Assembly: GCF_000332135.1 (NCBI RefSeq)
Contig: NZ_KB235896.1
Location: 2,933,321-2,997,320 of the forward strand
DNA: 64,000 nucleotides
Source: Anabaena sp. PCC 7108
GTDB lineage: Bacteria > Cyanobacteriota > Cyanobacteriia > Cyanobacteriales > Nostocaceae
Direction of reading: 5' to 3'
The notes beneath the pieces were generated by a model that saw only the letters and a list, made by a program, of their open reading frames with translations, was not told the origin of the DNA and made no database searches. The position numbers were made by a program, and so were the translations under genes. This document shows, in pieces, positions 25,984-34,457 of the stretch. Each line of letters starts with the position of its first letter. Positions within the stretch are counted from its first letter, which is position 1.

Positions 25984-27750
25984 ATGGTTAAAAACGAAAT
26001 TGAATCAGCCCTCAAAATTATTCCTTTGGGTGGCCTGCACGAAATCGGTAAAAATACCTGTGTATTCGAGTACGAAGATGAAATAATCCTGTTAGATGCA
26101 GGATTGGCTTTTCCCACCAACGGAATGCATGGCGTTAACATTGTACTACCTGATACAACGTATCTACGGGAAAATCGCCATAAAATTAAAGGCATGGTCG
26201 TAACTCATGGTCATGAAGACCATATCGGTGGGATTGCTTTTCACCTCAAGCAATTTGATATCCCGGTGATTTATGGACCAAGACTAGCAATGGCAATGCT
26301 AGAGGGTAAATTGGAAGAAGCAGGGGTACGCGATCGCACAGAATTAAGAACAGTCCTTCCCCGCGATGTAGTCCGAATTGGTAAAGCCTTTTTTGTCGAA
26401 TATATCCGCAATACCCACTCCATTGCTGATAGCTTCACAGTCGCCCTGCATACTCCCCTGGGTGTAGTCATCCACACAGGCGATTTTAAAATTGACCACA
26501 CCCCAGTCGATGGGGAGAAATTTGACTTGCAACGTCTAGCAGAACATGGCGAGAAAGGCGTACTTTGCTTGTTAAGTGATTCTACTAACTCTGAAGTACC
26601 AGGATTTACACCTTCCGAACGTTCTGTTTATCCTAATCTGGATCGAGTCTTCTCTCAAGCCACTGGCAGACTATTTGTCACCACCTTTGCTTCCAGCGTT
26701 CATCGCATCAACATGATTTTGGATTTGGCAAAAAAACACAACCGTGTAGTCACAGTTGTGGGGCGTTCGATGCTGAATTTAATTGCCCATGCCCGAAATT
26801 TAGGTTATATCAAGTGCGAAGATAATCTGCTGCAACCATTGCACGTGGTTCGCAGTATGCCCGATGAGAATGTGCTGGTTCTGACCACTGGTTCTCAGGG
26901 TGAAACGATGTCAGCCATGACCCGAATTGCTAATAAACAACACCCTCACATCAAAATTCGCACAGGAGATACAGTCGTATTCTCCGCTAACCCAATTCCT
27001 GGGAATACAATTGCGGTGGTGAACACCATCGATAAATTGATGATTCAGGGAGCAAAAGTGGTCTATGGACGAGATAAAGGTATTCACGTTTCTGGTCACG
27101 GTTGCCAAGAAGAGCAAAAACTGATGATTGCTTTAACTCGTCCCAAGTTCTTTGTGCCTTTCCACGGCGAACATCGGATGTTGGTGAAGCACGCGGAAAC
27201 CGCTCAAAGTATGGGCATCCCCTCTGAAAATATGATTATTATTGAGAATGGGGATGTGATAGAACTGACCGAAGAATCTATCCGTGTTGCGGGTAAAGTG
27301 CAATCAGGGATTGAACTTGTGGATACTACTAGTTCTGGTATGGTCAGCGCCAAAGTCTTGCAAGAACGGCAAAGTATGGCTTCAGAAGGTATCGTTACAG
27401 TTGCGGCTGCCATTGATTGGACTGGTAAACTGTTGGCAAAACCTGAAATTCACCTCCGGGGTGTGGTGACAAGTATAGAGCGATCGCTCCTACTCAAGTG
27501 GGTACAACAGCGAATTGAAGAAATTCTCAGTGTCCGTTGGTCGGAATTTTCAGCCGGAGGCGAACCAGCCGATATCGATTGGGGTGGTTTACAAGGAACT
27601 TTAGAAAAAGAATTGGCACGTTCCATGCGCCGAGAATTGCAATGTCAACCTTCTGTGACTTTGTTGATGCAAATCCCTGAGGAACCACCTGTGAAGGTTG
27701 CTGATGGTAGAAGACGACGGACTCGGCCAACGGCGCAAGTAGCTTCCTAA
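25984..27750 (+). CDS. rnj: Ribonuclease J
   Basis: A 588-residue metallo-beta-lactamase/beta-CASP RNase. The zinc motif HGHEDHIGG is at residues 75-83, further ligands lie in RNTHSIADS and HTGDFKID, and beta-CASP motifs include LLSDSTNSE, TTFASSVHRI and HVSGHG, FVPFHGEHRMLVKHA. RNase J combines 5'-3' exo- and endonuclease activity in mRNA decay and is essential or near-essential in cyanobacteria. The C-terminal GRRRRTRPTAQVAS is a basic tail. A good RBS precedes ATG 25984, and a terminator hairpin follows at 27794. Confidence 0.96.
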   Translation: MVKNEIESALKIIPLGGLHEIGKNTCVFEYEDEIILLDAGLAFPTNGMHGVNIVLPDTTYLRENRHKIKGMVVTHGHEDHIGGIAFHLKQFDIPVIYGPRLAMAMLEGKLEEAGVRDRTELRTVLPRDVVRIGKAFFVEYIRNTHSIADSFTVALHTPLGVVIHTGDFKIDHTPVDGEKFDLQRLAEHGEKGVLCLLSDSTNSEVPGFTPSERSVYPNLDRVFSQATGRLFVTTFASSVHRINMILDLAKKHNRVVTVVGRSMLNLIAHARNLGYIKCEDNLLQPLHVVRSMPDENVLVLTTGSQGETMSAMTRIANKQHPHIKIRTGDTVVFSANPIPGNTIAVVNTIDKLMIQGAKVVYGRDKGIHVSGHGCQEEQKLMIALTRPKFFVPFHGEHRMLVKHAETAQSMGIPSENMIIIENGDVIELTEESIRVAGKVQSGIELVDTTSSGMVSAKVLQERQSMASEGIVTVAAAIDWTGKLLAKPEIHLRGVVTSIERSLLLKWVQQRIEEILSVRWSEFSAGGEPADIDWGGLQGTLEKELARSMRRELQCQPSVTLLMQIPEEPPVKVADGRRRRTRPTAQVAS

Positions 27751-27793
27751 GATTTATTTCGCGCGATCGCTCTTGACCTATTCCGAAAGGTAG

Positions 27794-27826
27794 ACGCAAA
27801 GATGTTTTTAGCATCTTTGCGTTTTT
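27794..27826 (+). terminator. Rho-independent terminator of rnj
   Basis: An 11-base perfect stem (ACGCAAAGATG / CATCTTTGCGT) around a TTTTTAG loop, followed by TTTT, 44 bases after the rnj stop codon. Confidence 0.9.
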
Positions 27827-27898
27827 CTGTTGAGGGAAATTTAGCCTATTGCTAACCCTAGTAGGACTAAAGCTGCGTATCACACCAAAAATCTATTG

Positions 27899-27961
27899 TA
27901 GGGTGCGTCAGACTGCATAAATCTAGTAAATAAACAGATTTTTGATATCTGACGCACCTTA
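27899..27961. repeat. Short inverted-repeat element (TAGGGTGCGTCAGA ends)
   Basis: About 63 bases with inverted ends TAGGGTGCGTCAGA (27899-27912) and TCTGACGCACCTTA (27948-27961). Similar GGTGCGTCA elements are common between genes in filamentous cyanobacteria. Non-autonomous; no gene inside. Confidence 0.75.
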
Positions 27962-28032
27962 CCAATGTGCCAGTTGCGTAAGTCCTGCCTAGTAGTCCGT
28001 CAAAATGTATTTGACGGATAAATAAGAAATTA

Positions 28033-28112
28033 ATGAACCGCGTTCACGTAGTGTCCCGTAGGGATAGGACGCAAAGAGCGCGAAGGAAGAAGGAAGAAGG
28101 AAGAAGGAAGAA
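28033..28112. repeat. Nested dispersed repeats with GAAGAAG tract
   Basis: GAACCGC and GGACGCAAAGAGCGCGAAGG are the two parts of the repeat seen whole at 16361; here they are separated by about 20 bases (GTTCACGTAGTGTCCCGTAG and a few more), a different small repeat. A (GAAGGAA)-type heptamer tract follows. This looks like one repeat inserted into another. The rest of 27962-28549 is A/T-rich DNA with no gene seen. Confidence 0.65.
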
Positions 28113-28549
28113 GGAAAATTTATTTACCTGTCAATTAGTTCTTGACAGACTACTAAGTAAGTTAGCCCTAAAACACCATAAATGTTAAATTACAGCACAA
28201 TCAATGGTTAAACTTAACTATTTGCAGCATTTATTTTTATTAAAACTACTGATAATAAGTAGATATGTTAAAATTTGTAAATGTTACACTAGAACCTGTC
28301 CAAAGATAGAGGTCTTCATTAAAATTTAAACTGTGTCAAGTTATGGATAAGTTCCGAGGAATACAGTACCACTTCCGGGAAAATTACGCTTAACTTGACG
28401 TAGTAATACATCGGTTCTGACTTTAAGTGCCTACTCACACTTTTTAGAGAATTCCCGTCAGAATACTTTTTATTCAGGAAAGACAGTTGTCTGATTGTAT
28501 ATATATTCATCGGTAAGGTGAATACCCTCATTAAAAGAGAGGCGTGATC

Positions 28550-28927
28550 ATGAAGGTATTTAATAATACCAATAAAAAGATTTTTCTTGTCAGTTGGGTA
28601 TCGCTCCATCAAGCAGAAACAAGTAAAGCTGATGTTACCCAATTACAAGGTTCTCATTCCCAGTTGAATTGGGATTTTCTAAGACCGTTACGTCAATGGT
28701 TGGATAATCTAAAAGTTAGCGATCGCTTGTTAGCTCATAGGTTGTGTAAATTCATTCCGTCTCAATGTCCTTTTGAGCGTGATGTCAAAGTATTTGGTAA
28801 AACCATGTTTCACATTCCGCCAATGTGCAAACTAAACCCTTTATATGAAGAAGTAGTAGGTTTAAGGTTTAGAGCGATGTGCTATTTAGCTGATGAGTGC
28901 GGCGAAGATATTTCACAGTACTGCTAA
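28550..28927 (+). CDS. Mo-dependent nitrogenase C-terminal-domain protein
   Basis: A 125-residue protein with the Mo-nitro_C-type domain: CKFIPSQCPFERDVKVFG, MFHIPPMCKLNPLYEEVVGLR and FRAMCYLADECGEDISQYC. The four or five conserved cysteines in these motifs suggest metal binding. The domain is found in filamentous and some unicellular nitrogen-fixing cyanobacteria, sometimes next to nif genes, but none is here. ATG 28550 follows AGAGAGG by a suitable distance; a GTG at 28544 is too close to it. Function is unknown. Confidence 0.8.
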   Translation: MKVFNNTNKKIFLVSWVSLHQAETSKADVTQLQGSHSQLNWDFLRPLRQWLDNLKVSDRLLAHRLCKFIPSQCPFERDVKVFGKTMFHIPPMCKLNPLYEEVVGLRFRAMCYLADECGEDISQYC

Positions 28928-29132
28928 TAGAGTACTGAGTACTGAGTATTGAGTACTGAGTGCCGAGTATTGAGTATTGAGTACCGAGTCCAGAGTTGAT
29001 TACAGTTGCTGTCAACTCTGGACTTTTTAATTAATGACCAATGACCGATGGGGAGATGGGGAGATGGGGAGATGGGGAGACACGGAGACACGGAGACGCG
29101 GAGAAAATGACCAATCACCAATCACCAATCAC
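28928..29132. repeat. Heptameric tandem repeats (GAGTACT, GGGGAGA, AATCACC)
   Basis: Three successive tracts: GAGTACT/GAGTATT-type heptamers (28928-28987), GGGGAGAT-type and GACACGGA-type units (29049-29103), and AATCACC units (29110-29135). A terminator-like hairpin sits between the first two. STRR-like sequences of this kind recur before most minus-strand genes in the window. Confidence 0.85.
28988..29028 (+). terminator. Rho-independent terminator
   Basis: A perfect 12-base stem GTCCAGAGTTGA / TCAACTCTGGAC with a 12-base loop, followed by TTTTT. It lies 60 bases after the nitrogenase-domain gene and is well placed to end its transcript. Confidence 0.85.
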
Positions 29133-29138
29133 CAATAG

Positions 29139-30992
29139 CTAATTCTTTTTAGCTTGCCATTTTTGAAGAGCATCTTGAGCATCTTCGTAAGCAGCTGTTA
29201 CTTCTGGGACTAAAGCAGCGGTTTCAATAGCAGTGCTAAAGTCACCTTGAGCGGCGCGATTTTTAGCCAAATCTAAAATCTGTTCACTCCATTGATTAAT
29301 AGATTGTTCGGCAATATTAAAGCCTGGTTCTCCGGGAAGTACTCTTTTGGCAACTTCAATCGCTCGATTGTAGCTAGAAGCTTGTCCGGGTCGAATTAAA
29401 GCATTAGCCGCATCTAAAACAGTTTTGTTACTTACATACTGCTTGGCTTCTAGCCGCCATTTTTCCATTGCTGCTTGTGCTTGAGGATAAAGTGGCTCAG
29501 AAGTAGTAATTAACTTAGAAATAGCGATCGCTTCAGCATATTGTCTTTTTTGAGCGCGTTCTGCCGCTAAATCTAAAATCATCTGACTCCAAACCTGAAT
29601 ATTGTCTTGAGATTGTTGATAAAGGAGTTCACCGGGTTGAATTTTTCTAGCCGTAGCGATCGCTTGACTCAAATCAGCAGGTTGAGTTTCGCTAAGGGAC
29701 ATTTTTCCTAATTCAAAAAGTGCTTGTTCACGCTTTCTGGGGTCAAGGGTGGAAGCAATGGGGGCATTGACTGATTTCGTTGGTGCAATGGTTTGAGAAA
29801 CTGTGGGATTACTAACGGCTGTTGATAACTGTTTAAACCGAAAACTAGCCTGATTGCGGAGAAGAAAAGTAGCGATTAAACCCACTATAATCATGCTACC
29901 TCCGCCCCATAAGATAAATTGTTTCCAAATGGGAGTATTTACCTGAATAGAAGGACTGGTGAAGTCTTTAGCAGAAGAAGGGATAAATCTGCCCGCTGTA
30001 TTTAATTCTGGAGAAGTTGCCAGTATTTGATTAGTTTCTACCAGCGGCTTAGAGAAGGTTCCATCTGGAGAATTAGCTGGCTTTTCAACCTCTGAGGAAG
30101 TTTTGTTAAGTGTAGTTTCTACAGTTTTGTTTTCTGCCCACCAAGCTTTGTCTGTGGTGGAAGTTCGAGAATCTTCATCTTCCAAAGGGGGTGCTGCACG
30201 AGTCACAGCAAAGTTTTCTTCAGGAAAAATAATTTGCTCTGCTTCAGAGTCGCTGTCTAATGTCAAAGTTGGCAAGATGACCTGCTGTTTAGAAGGAATA
30301 AAATGAGCAGGATTTTGGATAGGTCGCCAGTGATGTTGACAGAGTTCTGGGGTGAAAGAACTCAAATAGTCATTTAAATCTGTCAAGCTGCTGCCCTTCC
30401 CAGAACGCAAAGCTTGCAATAAGGCAGCCGTAAAGAATCCGTGACCTAGTTCGCTACTTTCGTGAGAAAATTCCTCTGGTTGGCAAGAAAGTATAGTTGC
30501 TAATTGTAACTCTTGGGCTAGTTCAATGATTTCCTGACCAACAGGAGCATCAGCTTGAGTACCAAAGGCGCGATTGATGTCTAATATCAGTAATACATTA
30601 AGTCCAGTAACTTGTAGACTTTGCATTAGCGATCGCATTTCTATGCCTGTATCCCGAACTTGCTCGGCATTGCCTTCTACAGGCATTAAGTAATCTTTAT
30701 CGTTGTGGTTAACCCCATAACCGCTGAAAAAGAACCATAGCTGATCCTCTGGTTGCCAAGATGTTGCGGCTAATTCCTCCAGCAAAAACAGAATATTGGC
30801 CTTAGTTGGGTAGGAGGCTCGCTCCCCTATCGGTGGCGAAGTAGTTGTCATCAGCAGGGAATTTTCAGGCAAAAAACCTGTTTCTGTCACCAAAAAATCC
30901 TGTACCGCCTCAGCATCTGCTTGAGCGCAACTTAAAGGTTGGAATAAGTGATATTGATTAATGCCAATAGCGATCGCCCAGTAATTTACCAT
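29139..30992 (-). CDS. Pseudo-orthocaspase (caspase-like p20 with Tyr/Asn in place of His/Cys)
   Basis: A 617-residue protein with an N-terminal caspase-like (peptidase C14) domain, starting YWAIAIGINQY. The catalytic His position in the S-G-H-G motif is Tyr 92 (FFFSGYGV), and the catalytic Cys of D-x-C is Asn 140 (LILDINRAFG), so peptidase activity is not expected. Pseudo-orthocaspases with such dyad changes are known in cyanobacteria. A Ser/Thr/Pro-rich linker, one transmembrane segment at about 359-378 (LWGGGSMIIVGLIATFLL) and a helical repeat C-terminus (A-x-x-W-type repeats, EILDLAKNRAAQGDFSTAIE) follow. It is probably a membrane-anchored scaffold or regulator. Confidence 0.85.
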   Translation of the reverse strand: MVNYWAIAIGINQYHLFQPLSCAQADAEAVQDFLVTETGFLPENSLLMTTTSPPIGERASYPTKANILFLLEELAATSWQPEDQLWFFFSGYGVNHNDKDYLMPVEGNAEQVRDTGIEMRSLMQSLQVTGLNVLLILDINRAFGTQADAPVGQEIIELAQELQLATILSCQPEEFSHESSELGHGFFTAALLQALRSGKGSSLTDLNDYLSSFTPELCQHHWRPIQNPAHFIPSKQQVILPTLTLDSDSEAEQIIFPEENFAVTRAAPPLEDEDSRTSTTDKAWWAENKTVETTLNKTSSEVEKPANSPDGTFSKPLVETNQILATSPELNTAGRFIPSSAKDFTSPSIQVNTPIWKQFILWGGGSMIIVGLIATFLLRNQASFRFKQLSTAVSNPTVSQTIAPTKSVNAPIASTLDPRKREQALFELGKMSLSETQPADLSQAIATARKIQPGELLYQQSQDNIQVWSQMILDLAAERAQKRQYAEAIAISKLITTSEPLYPQAQAAMEKWRLEAKQYVSNKTVLDAANALIRPGQASSYNRAIEVAKRVLPGEPGFNIAEQSINQWSEQILDLAKNRAAQGDFSTAIETAALVPEVTAAYEDAQDALQKWQAKKN

Positions 30993-31294
30993 CCCGCTCT
31001 TTGTCGGTTATTGTTTACCTAAAATTGCGGTTGACCTTGCTGAAATAACAAAGCTAACCTATGAAGAAATGTGTGGGGTGTAGGGAAGCCCACAATTCCA
31101 AATTGAAGAGAGTACCGCTCCCGTCAGAGATGCAGTCGAGGTTTTCAACCCTTGAGCAGAGAGCAAAATATATTTTCTGTCTTCAGTCCTTCTTGCTAAT
31201 CACCAGATAAAATGTAATCTTTATGACGTTACTAAAGCGGAAAATACTTTTACTCAATTAAAATGAAAGGTCATTATTCAGGAGACAGCAATTA
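30993..31294. other. Divergent intergenic region
   Basis: About 300 bases between the divergent pseudo-orthocaspase and a secreted hypothetical protein. A purine-rich RBS (CAGGAGACAG) precedes the gene at 31295. No repeat or RNA gene is recognised. Confidence 0.5.
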
Positions 31295-31810
31295 ATGATT
31301 AGGATTCATGCTCAAGAACCATCATCAATCATCCCCTTTTCATTTATTGGCCTATCTGGCAGGAAAATCCGGATCATTCAAGCCAGAATGTGGCTATTAC
31401 TAGCGGTTCCTATGTGGTTTGCCATGTCCGCCATCGCACCCCAAAATGTGCAAGCTTACACAGCCAGAGTTGACTTAGGCATTGAAAGTCTACCGGATGA
31501 AAACTACGAAACCATTCTGGGAAGAGCAGAAATGGTTGCTAGGGCTGCGGCTCAACGCAGCTTTGACCAAGATATATTAGTTACAGATGTTTCTATAATT
31601 GTCACAGTACAAAGTCATGGATTGATCGCCCCAGTTCTGGTTTTAGATGTGAGTCGCGTGCAATGGAAACAGCGACCTGATCCCCAACGTTGGGTGACTT
31701 ACTTCAAAACTGCGCGATCGCTACTCTTATTTCAACCACAGACAGAACTTCCTGATCCTGCACCTGCGGTATCTCCTACAGTTAACCAACCTACGCCAAA
31801 AACACCATAA
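31295..31810 (+). CDS. Secreted or membrane-anchored hypothetical protein
   Basis: A 171-residue protein. Residues about 32-50 (MWLLLAVPMWFAMSAIAP) are hydrophobic and followed by NVQAYTA, a plausible signal peptidase site (VQA). The mature part begins with RVDLGIESLPDENYETILGR and contains QSHGLIAPVLVLDVSRVQW, with a Pro-rich tail. The pattern fits a conserved cyanobacterial periplasmic protein of unknown function. Translation may start at a later Met (Met 32), which would leave a normal-length signal peptide. Confidence 0.7.
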   Translation: MIRIHAQEPSSIIPFSFIGLSGRKIRIIQARMWLLLAVPMWFAMSAIAPQNVQAYTARVDLGIESLPDENYETILGRAEMVARAAAQRSFDQDILVTDVSIIVTVQSHGLIAPVLVLDVSRVQWKQRPDPQRWVTYFKTARSLLLFQPQTELPDPAPAVSPTVNQPTPKTP

Positions 31811-31819
31811 CCAGATAAT

Positions 31820-31936
31820 GGCGTTGCTGAATAAGGGAATGATTGAGGCTGACGCGGGGAGGTGGGGACACTCCAGACGCGGTGATTATATATTGTTGAT
31901 GCAGATTCTCAAATCATTCCGCAATTATGCAACGCC
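31820..31936. mobile_element. MITE with target-site duplication
   Basis: A 117-base element with imperfect inverted ends of about 25 bases (GGCGTTGCTGAATAAGGGAA at left; GGCGTTGCATAATTGCGGAA reading in from the right). It is flanked on both sides by CAGATAAT (31812-31819 and 31937-31944), an 8-base direct repeat that marks the insertion site. There is no coding capacity, so it must have been moved by a transposase encoded elsewhere. It lies between the secreted protein gene and rpmF. Confidence 0.9.
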
Positions 31937-32046
31937 CAGATAATCAACTGTATTCTACTCAGCCAAAAATTCCAGTATCGACCATTGCCGATGTCAATTG
32001 ATGGCTTAGAATAAAAAGGTTGTCAAGAATCACGATATCCGCTATT

Positions 32047-32220
32047 ATGGCTGTTCCAAAGAAGAAAACATCCAAATCCAAACGAGACAAACGCCGCGCT
32101 ACCTGGACACACAAGGCTGTTGTTGAAGCTCAAAAAGCTCTCTCTCTCGGCAAATCTATTTTGTCTGGACGTTCTCGATTCGTCTATCCAACTGCTGAAG
32201 AAGAAGAAGAAGAGTCATAA
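32047..32220 (+). CDS. rpmF: Ribosomal protein L32
   Basis: A 57-residue protein beginning [20 protein letters not shown], the typical bL32 N-terminus, with an acidic C-terminal EEEEEES run. The zinc-binding cysteines of some bL32 proteins are absent, as in the Cys-less cyanobacterial form. The start is ATG 32047; an upstream in-frame ATG would add an unsupported 9-residue extension. Confidence 0.95.
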   Translation: MAVPKKKTSKSKRDKRRATWTHKAVVEAQKALSLGKSILSGRSRFVYPTAEEEEEES

Positions 32221-32228
32221 TTATTCGA

Positions 32229-32283
32229 TCAGGAAAAGCATGAATAGCACAGCTAGAGAAGCGCTTTTTCTGTGCTTTCCTGA
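32229..32283 (+). terminator. Structured hairpin downstream of rpmF
   Basis: Nested inverted repeats: TCAGGAAA / TTTCCTGA on the outside, GCACAG / CTGTGC inside, and AGAAGCGCTTTTT at the centre. It begins eight bases after the rpmF stop and probably ends or stabilises its transcript. Confidence 0.6.
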
Positions 32284-32346
32284 TGAAATTAACCACAAAC
32301 CGCTAAACGCCCCGCGTTATGGCGGATGTTTCCAGGAGGTAATTTA

Positions 32347-32481
32347 ATGAAATTTTTTCAGAAACCAGTTTCAGAAGAAAGTGAACGAGTTCCTCCTGGC
32401 CAACATCTACAGAAAAGAAATTATACTAAACACGTTGGGGACATGGACTTTTGCCAGATTACGAAAAACCTCGATGTGTAG
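32347..32481 (+). pseudogene. Remnant of a sulfite-oxidase-like molybdopterin protein
   Basis: A 44-codon frame with a strong RBS (CCAGGAGGT). It opens MKFFQKPVSEESERVPPGQH, which resembles the N-terminus of cyanobacterial oxidoreductases with a sulfite-oxidase-like molybdopterin domain; those start similarly and carry a P-P-G-Q-x-L motif before the catalytic domain. The frame then diverges and stops at TAG 32479; nothing of the main domain follows. The match is from memory of the family, so the call is moderate. The rest of 32482-32756 is heptamer repeat and hairpin DNA. Confidence 0.5.
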
Positions 32482-32505
32482 GGGTTTAGCTCATGCTTTA
32501 CAAAA

Positions 32506-32550
32506 GAAGGGAACAGGGAACAGGGAATAGGGAACAGGGAACAGGGAACA
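32506..32550. repeat. Heptameric repeat (CAGGGAA)
   Basis: About six units of GGGAACA/GGGAATA, the reverse complement of the TTCCCTG tract at 17633. An ATGTTTTTAAACAT-type hairpin follows further on (32650-32666) and another TTCCTGTTCCCT remnant near 32687. Confidence 0.85.
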
Positions 32551-32756
32551 AATAAAAAACTAAAGTTTAAGAGTTTAAAGCTCAGTCAAAAAAAAGGATG
32601 TTTTTACAAGGAGAGTGACACGAAAAAAACAGTGTCATTATTTCAATTTCATGTTTTTAAACATGAGTTTTTTCTGTTAAAAGTTGCTTCCTGTTCCCTC
32701 TGAACCCTAGCTATAGAATCAAATGATTAAGCCTTTTTGAGTATAGCCAATCTATT

Positions 32757-34142
32757 TTAAATCCCAAGAATTAGCTTCAGTAGTAGTAATTTGCCCTTGT
32801 AGGGAGCATATCGCCAATTTAAATCCAGCCAAAATGAGTTTCTCAAAACACTTTTATAATGGGAAAAGGTGTCAAAACTAGCTTTACCGTGATAACTGCC
32901 AATACCACTATCACCTACGCCACCAAATGGTAAAGATGAAATCCCAAATTGCATAACTGTATCGTTGATACATACACCACCAGATGAAGTTTCCTGTAAA
33001 ACTCGTTTTTGCAAGTTTTGGTTTTGAGAAAACAAGTATAAAGCTAAGGGTTTTGGTCGAGAGTTAATTAAATCTATCGCTTCATCAATATCTGTATATG
33101 CAATTATCGGCAGAATCGGACCAAAAATTTCCTCCTGCATAACTGAATCTTCTAAAGAAACATGATCAATGATTGTGGGCGCAATATAAAGTTGTTCAGG
33201 ATCAGTTTCTCCACCAACAATAATTTCACCACATTTGAGAAAATTTACCAATCTTGCAAATTGTTTTTGGTGAATAATTCTGGCATAATTAGGGCTATTT
33301 GCTGGATTATCACCATAAAATTCTTTGAGGCATTTTTGCAGACCACTCAACAAATCTTGTTTTATTCTTTGGTCTACTAATAGATAATCAGGGGCAATAC
33401 AAGTTTGTCCAGCGTTAATAAATTTGCCCCAAATAATCCGTTTGATAGTATGTTCAATATTCATCTCTGTATCTACGATACAAGGACTTTTACCGCCTAA
33501 TTCTAAGGTGACTGGGGTCAGATTCTTAGCCGCTGCTGTCATAACAATTTTTCCCACGGCTGTACCACCAGTAAAGAAGATGTGGTCAAATTTTTCTGCT
33601 AGTAACTGTTGGCTGATTTCTACACCTCCTTCTATAACAGCAATATAATTTTTTTCAAAATATTTACCAATCATTTCCGCTAAAAATTGTGAAGTATGAG
33701 GAGCGATTTCTGAAGGTTTGATAATTGCACAATTACCAGATGCGATCGCACCGACCAAAGGTGAGATAATTAACTGAAAGGGATAGTTCCAAGGTCCAAT
33801 AATTAGAACCACTCCTAGAGGTTCTGGCTGAATTTTAGCTGAATAAGGCAATAATTCTAAGGGAATTTCTGCTTTTTTAGGTTTAGTCCAATTAGTAATA
33901 TTTTTGATCCCATAGTCAACTTCTTTGATGACACCAATTTCTGAGGCATAAGTCTCAAATTCTGGTTTACGCAAATCTGCCGTTAATGCTTGAATTATTG
34001 CTTGTTTATTTTCAATAATTGCTTGCTTGAGAATTTTGAGTTGTGCAATCCGAAAAGCAACATTTTTAGTTTGACCAGTTTTAAAAAAAATTCGTTGTTT
34101 ATTGAGAATCTCAGTAACTTTGAATATTTCAGTAGCAACCAT
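32757..34142 (-). CDS. Aldehyde dehydrogenase (class 3-like)
   Basis: A 461-residue NAD(P)-dependent aldehyde dehydrogenase of the short class 3 type. Motifs in order: GPWNYPFQLIISPLVGAIAS, KPSEIAPHTS, FTGGTAVGK, the catalytic Glu in VTLELGGKSP, the nucleophile Cys in NAGQTCIAPDY, EEIFGPILPI and the C-terminal LPFGGVGDSGIGSYHGK. A hydrophobic C-terminus may bind membrane. Cyanobacterial relatives oxidise long-chain or apocarotenoid aldehydes; the substrate here is inferred only. Upstream GGAGAT is seen before the start. Confidence 0.92.
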   Translation of the reverse strand: MVATEIFKVTEILNKQRIFFKTGQTKNVAFRIAQLKILKQAIIENKQAIIQALTADLRKPEFETYASEIGVIKEVDYGIKNITNWTKPKKAEIPLELLPYSAKIQPEPLGVVLIIGPWNYPFQLIISPLVGAIASGNCAIIKPSEIAPHTSQFLAEMIGKYFEKNYIAVIEGGVEISQQLLAEKFDHIFFTGGTAVGKIVMTAAAKNLTPVTLELGGKSPCIVDTEMNIEHTIKRIIWGKFINAGQTCIAPDYLLVDQRIKQDLLSGLQKCLKEFYGDNPANSPNYARIIHQKQFARLVNFLKCGEIIVGGETDPEQLYIAPTIIDHVSLEDSVMQEEIFGPILPIIAYTDIDEAIDLINSRPKPLALYLFSQNQNLQKRVLQETSSGGVCINDTVMQFGISSLPFGGVGDSGIGSYHGKASFDTFSHYKSVLRNSFWLDLNWRYAPYKGKLLLLKLILGI

Positions 34143-34457
34143 TTTTTTATCTCCTAAATAATTGAAATTGGGAATTTTTCATTGGTTAATTTCTTCCCAC
34201 TAGCAGAATAGACCTATTGTAAAAGTCCTATATCTGGTAACCGTTCAGGGGATGTAAAGAAAACCAAGAACAACCCCAAAAATCTAGCAATAAAATTAAG
34301 CAGCTTTCTGAATCAAGGAAGTCTGCTTTTTTTATGAAAATTTACATAATAATTGGCAAAACTTAATAAGTAGTCTACAAATCAACTAAACTAATAGAAT
34401 ACCATTGCCAAAATTTTGTAAGTCCTTATTTTGGCGTAGGTATTGCTAATATGGGAG
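34143..34457. other. Intergenic region with a hairpin
   Basis: About 315 bases upstream of the aldehyde dehydrogenase gene. AGCAGCTTTC ... GAAGTCTGCT at about 34299-34330, followed by a T-run, forms a terminator-like hairpin on the plus strand; as a hairpin it could also end transcripts from the minus-strand gene at 34458. Nothing else is recognised. Confidence 0.45.
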
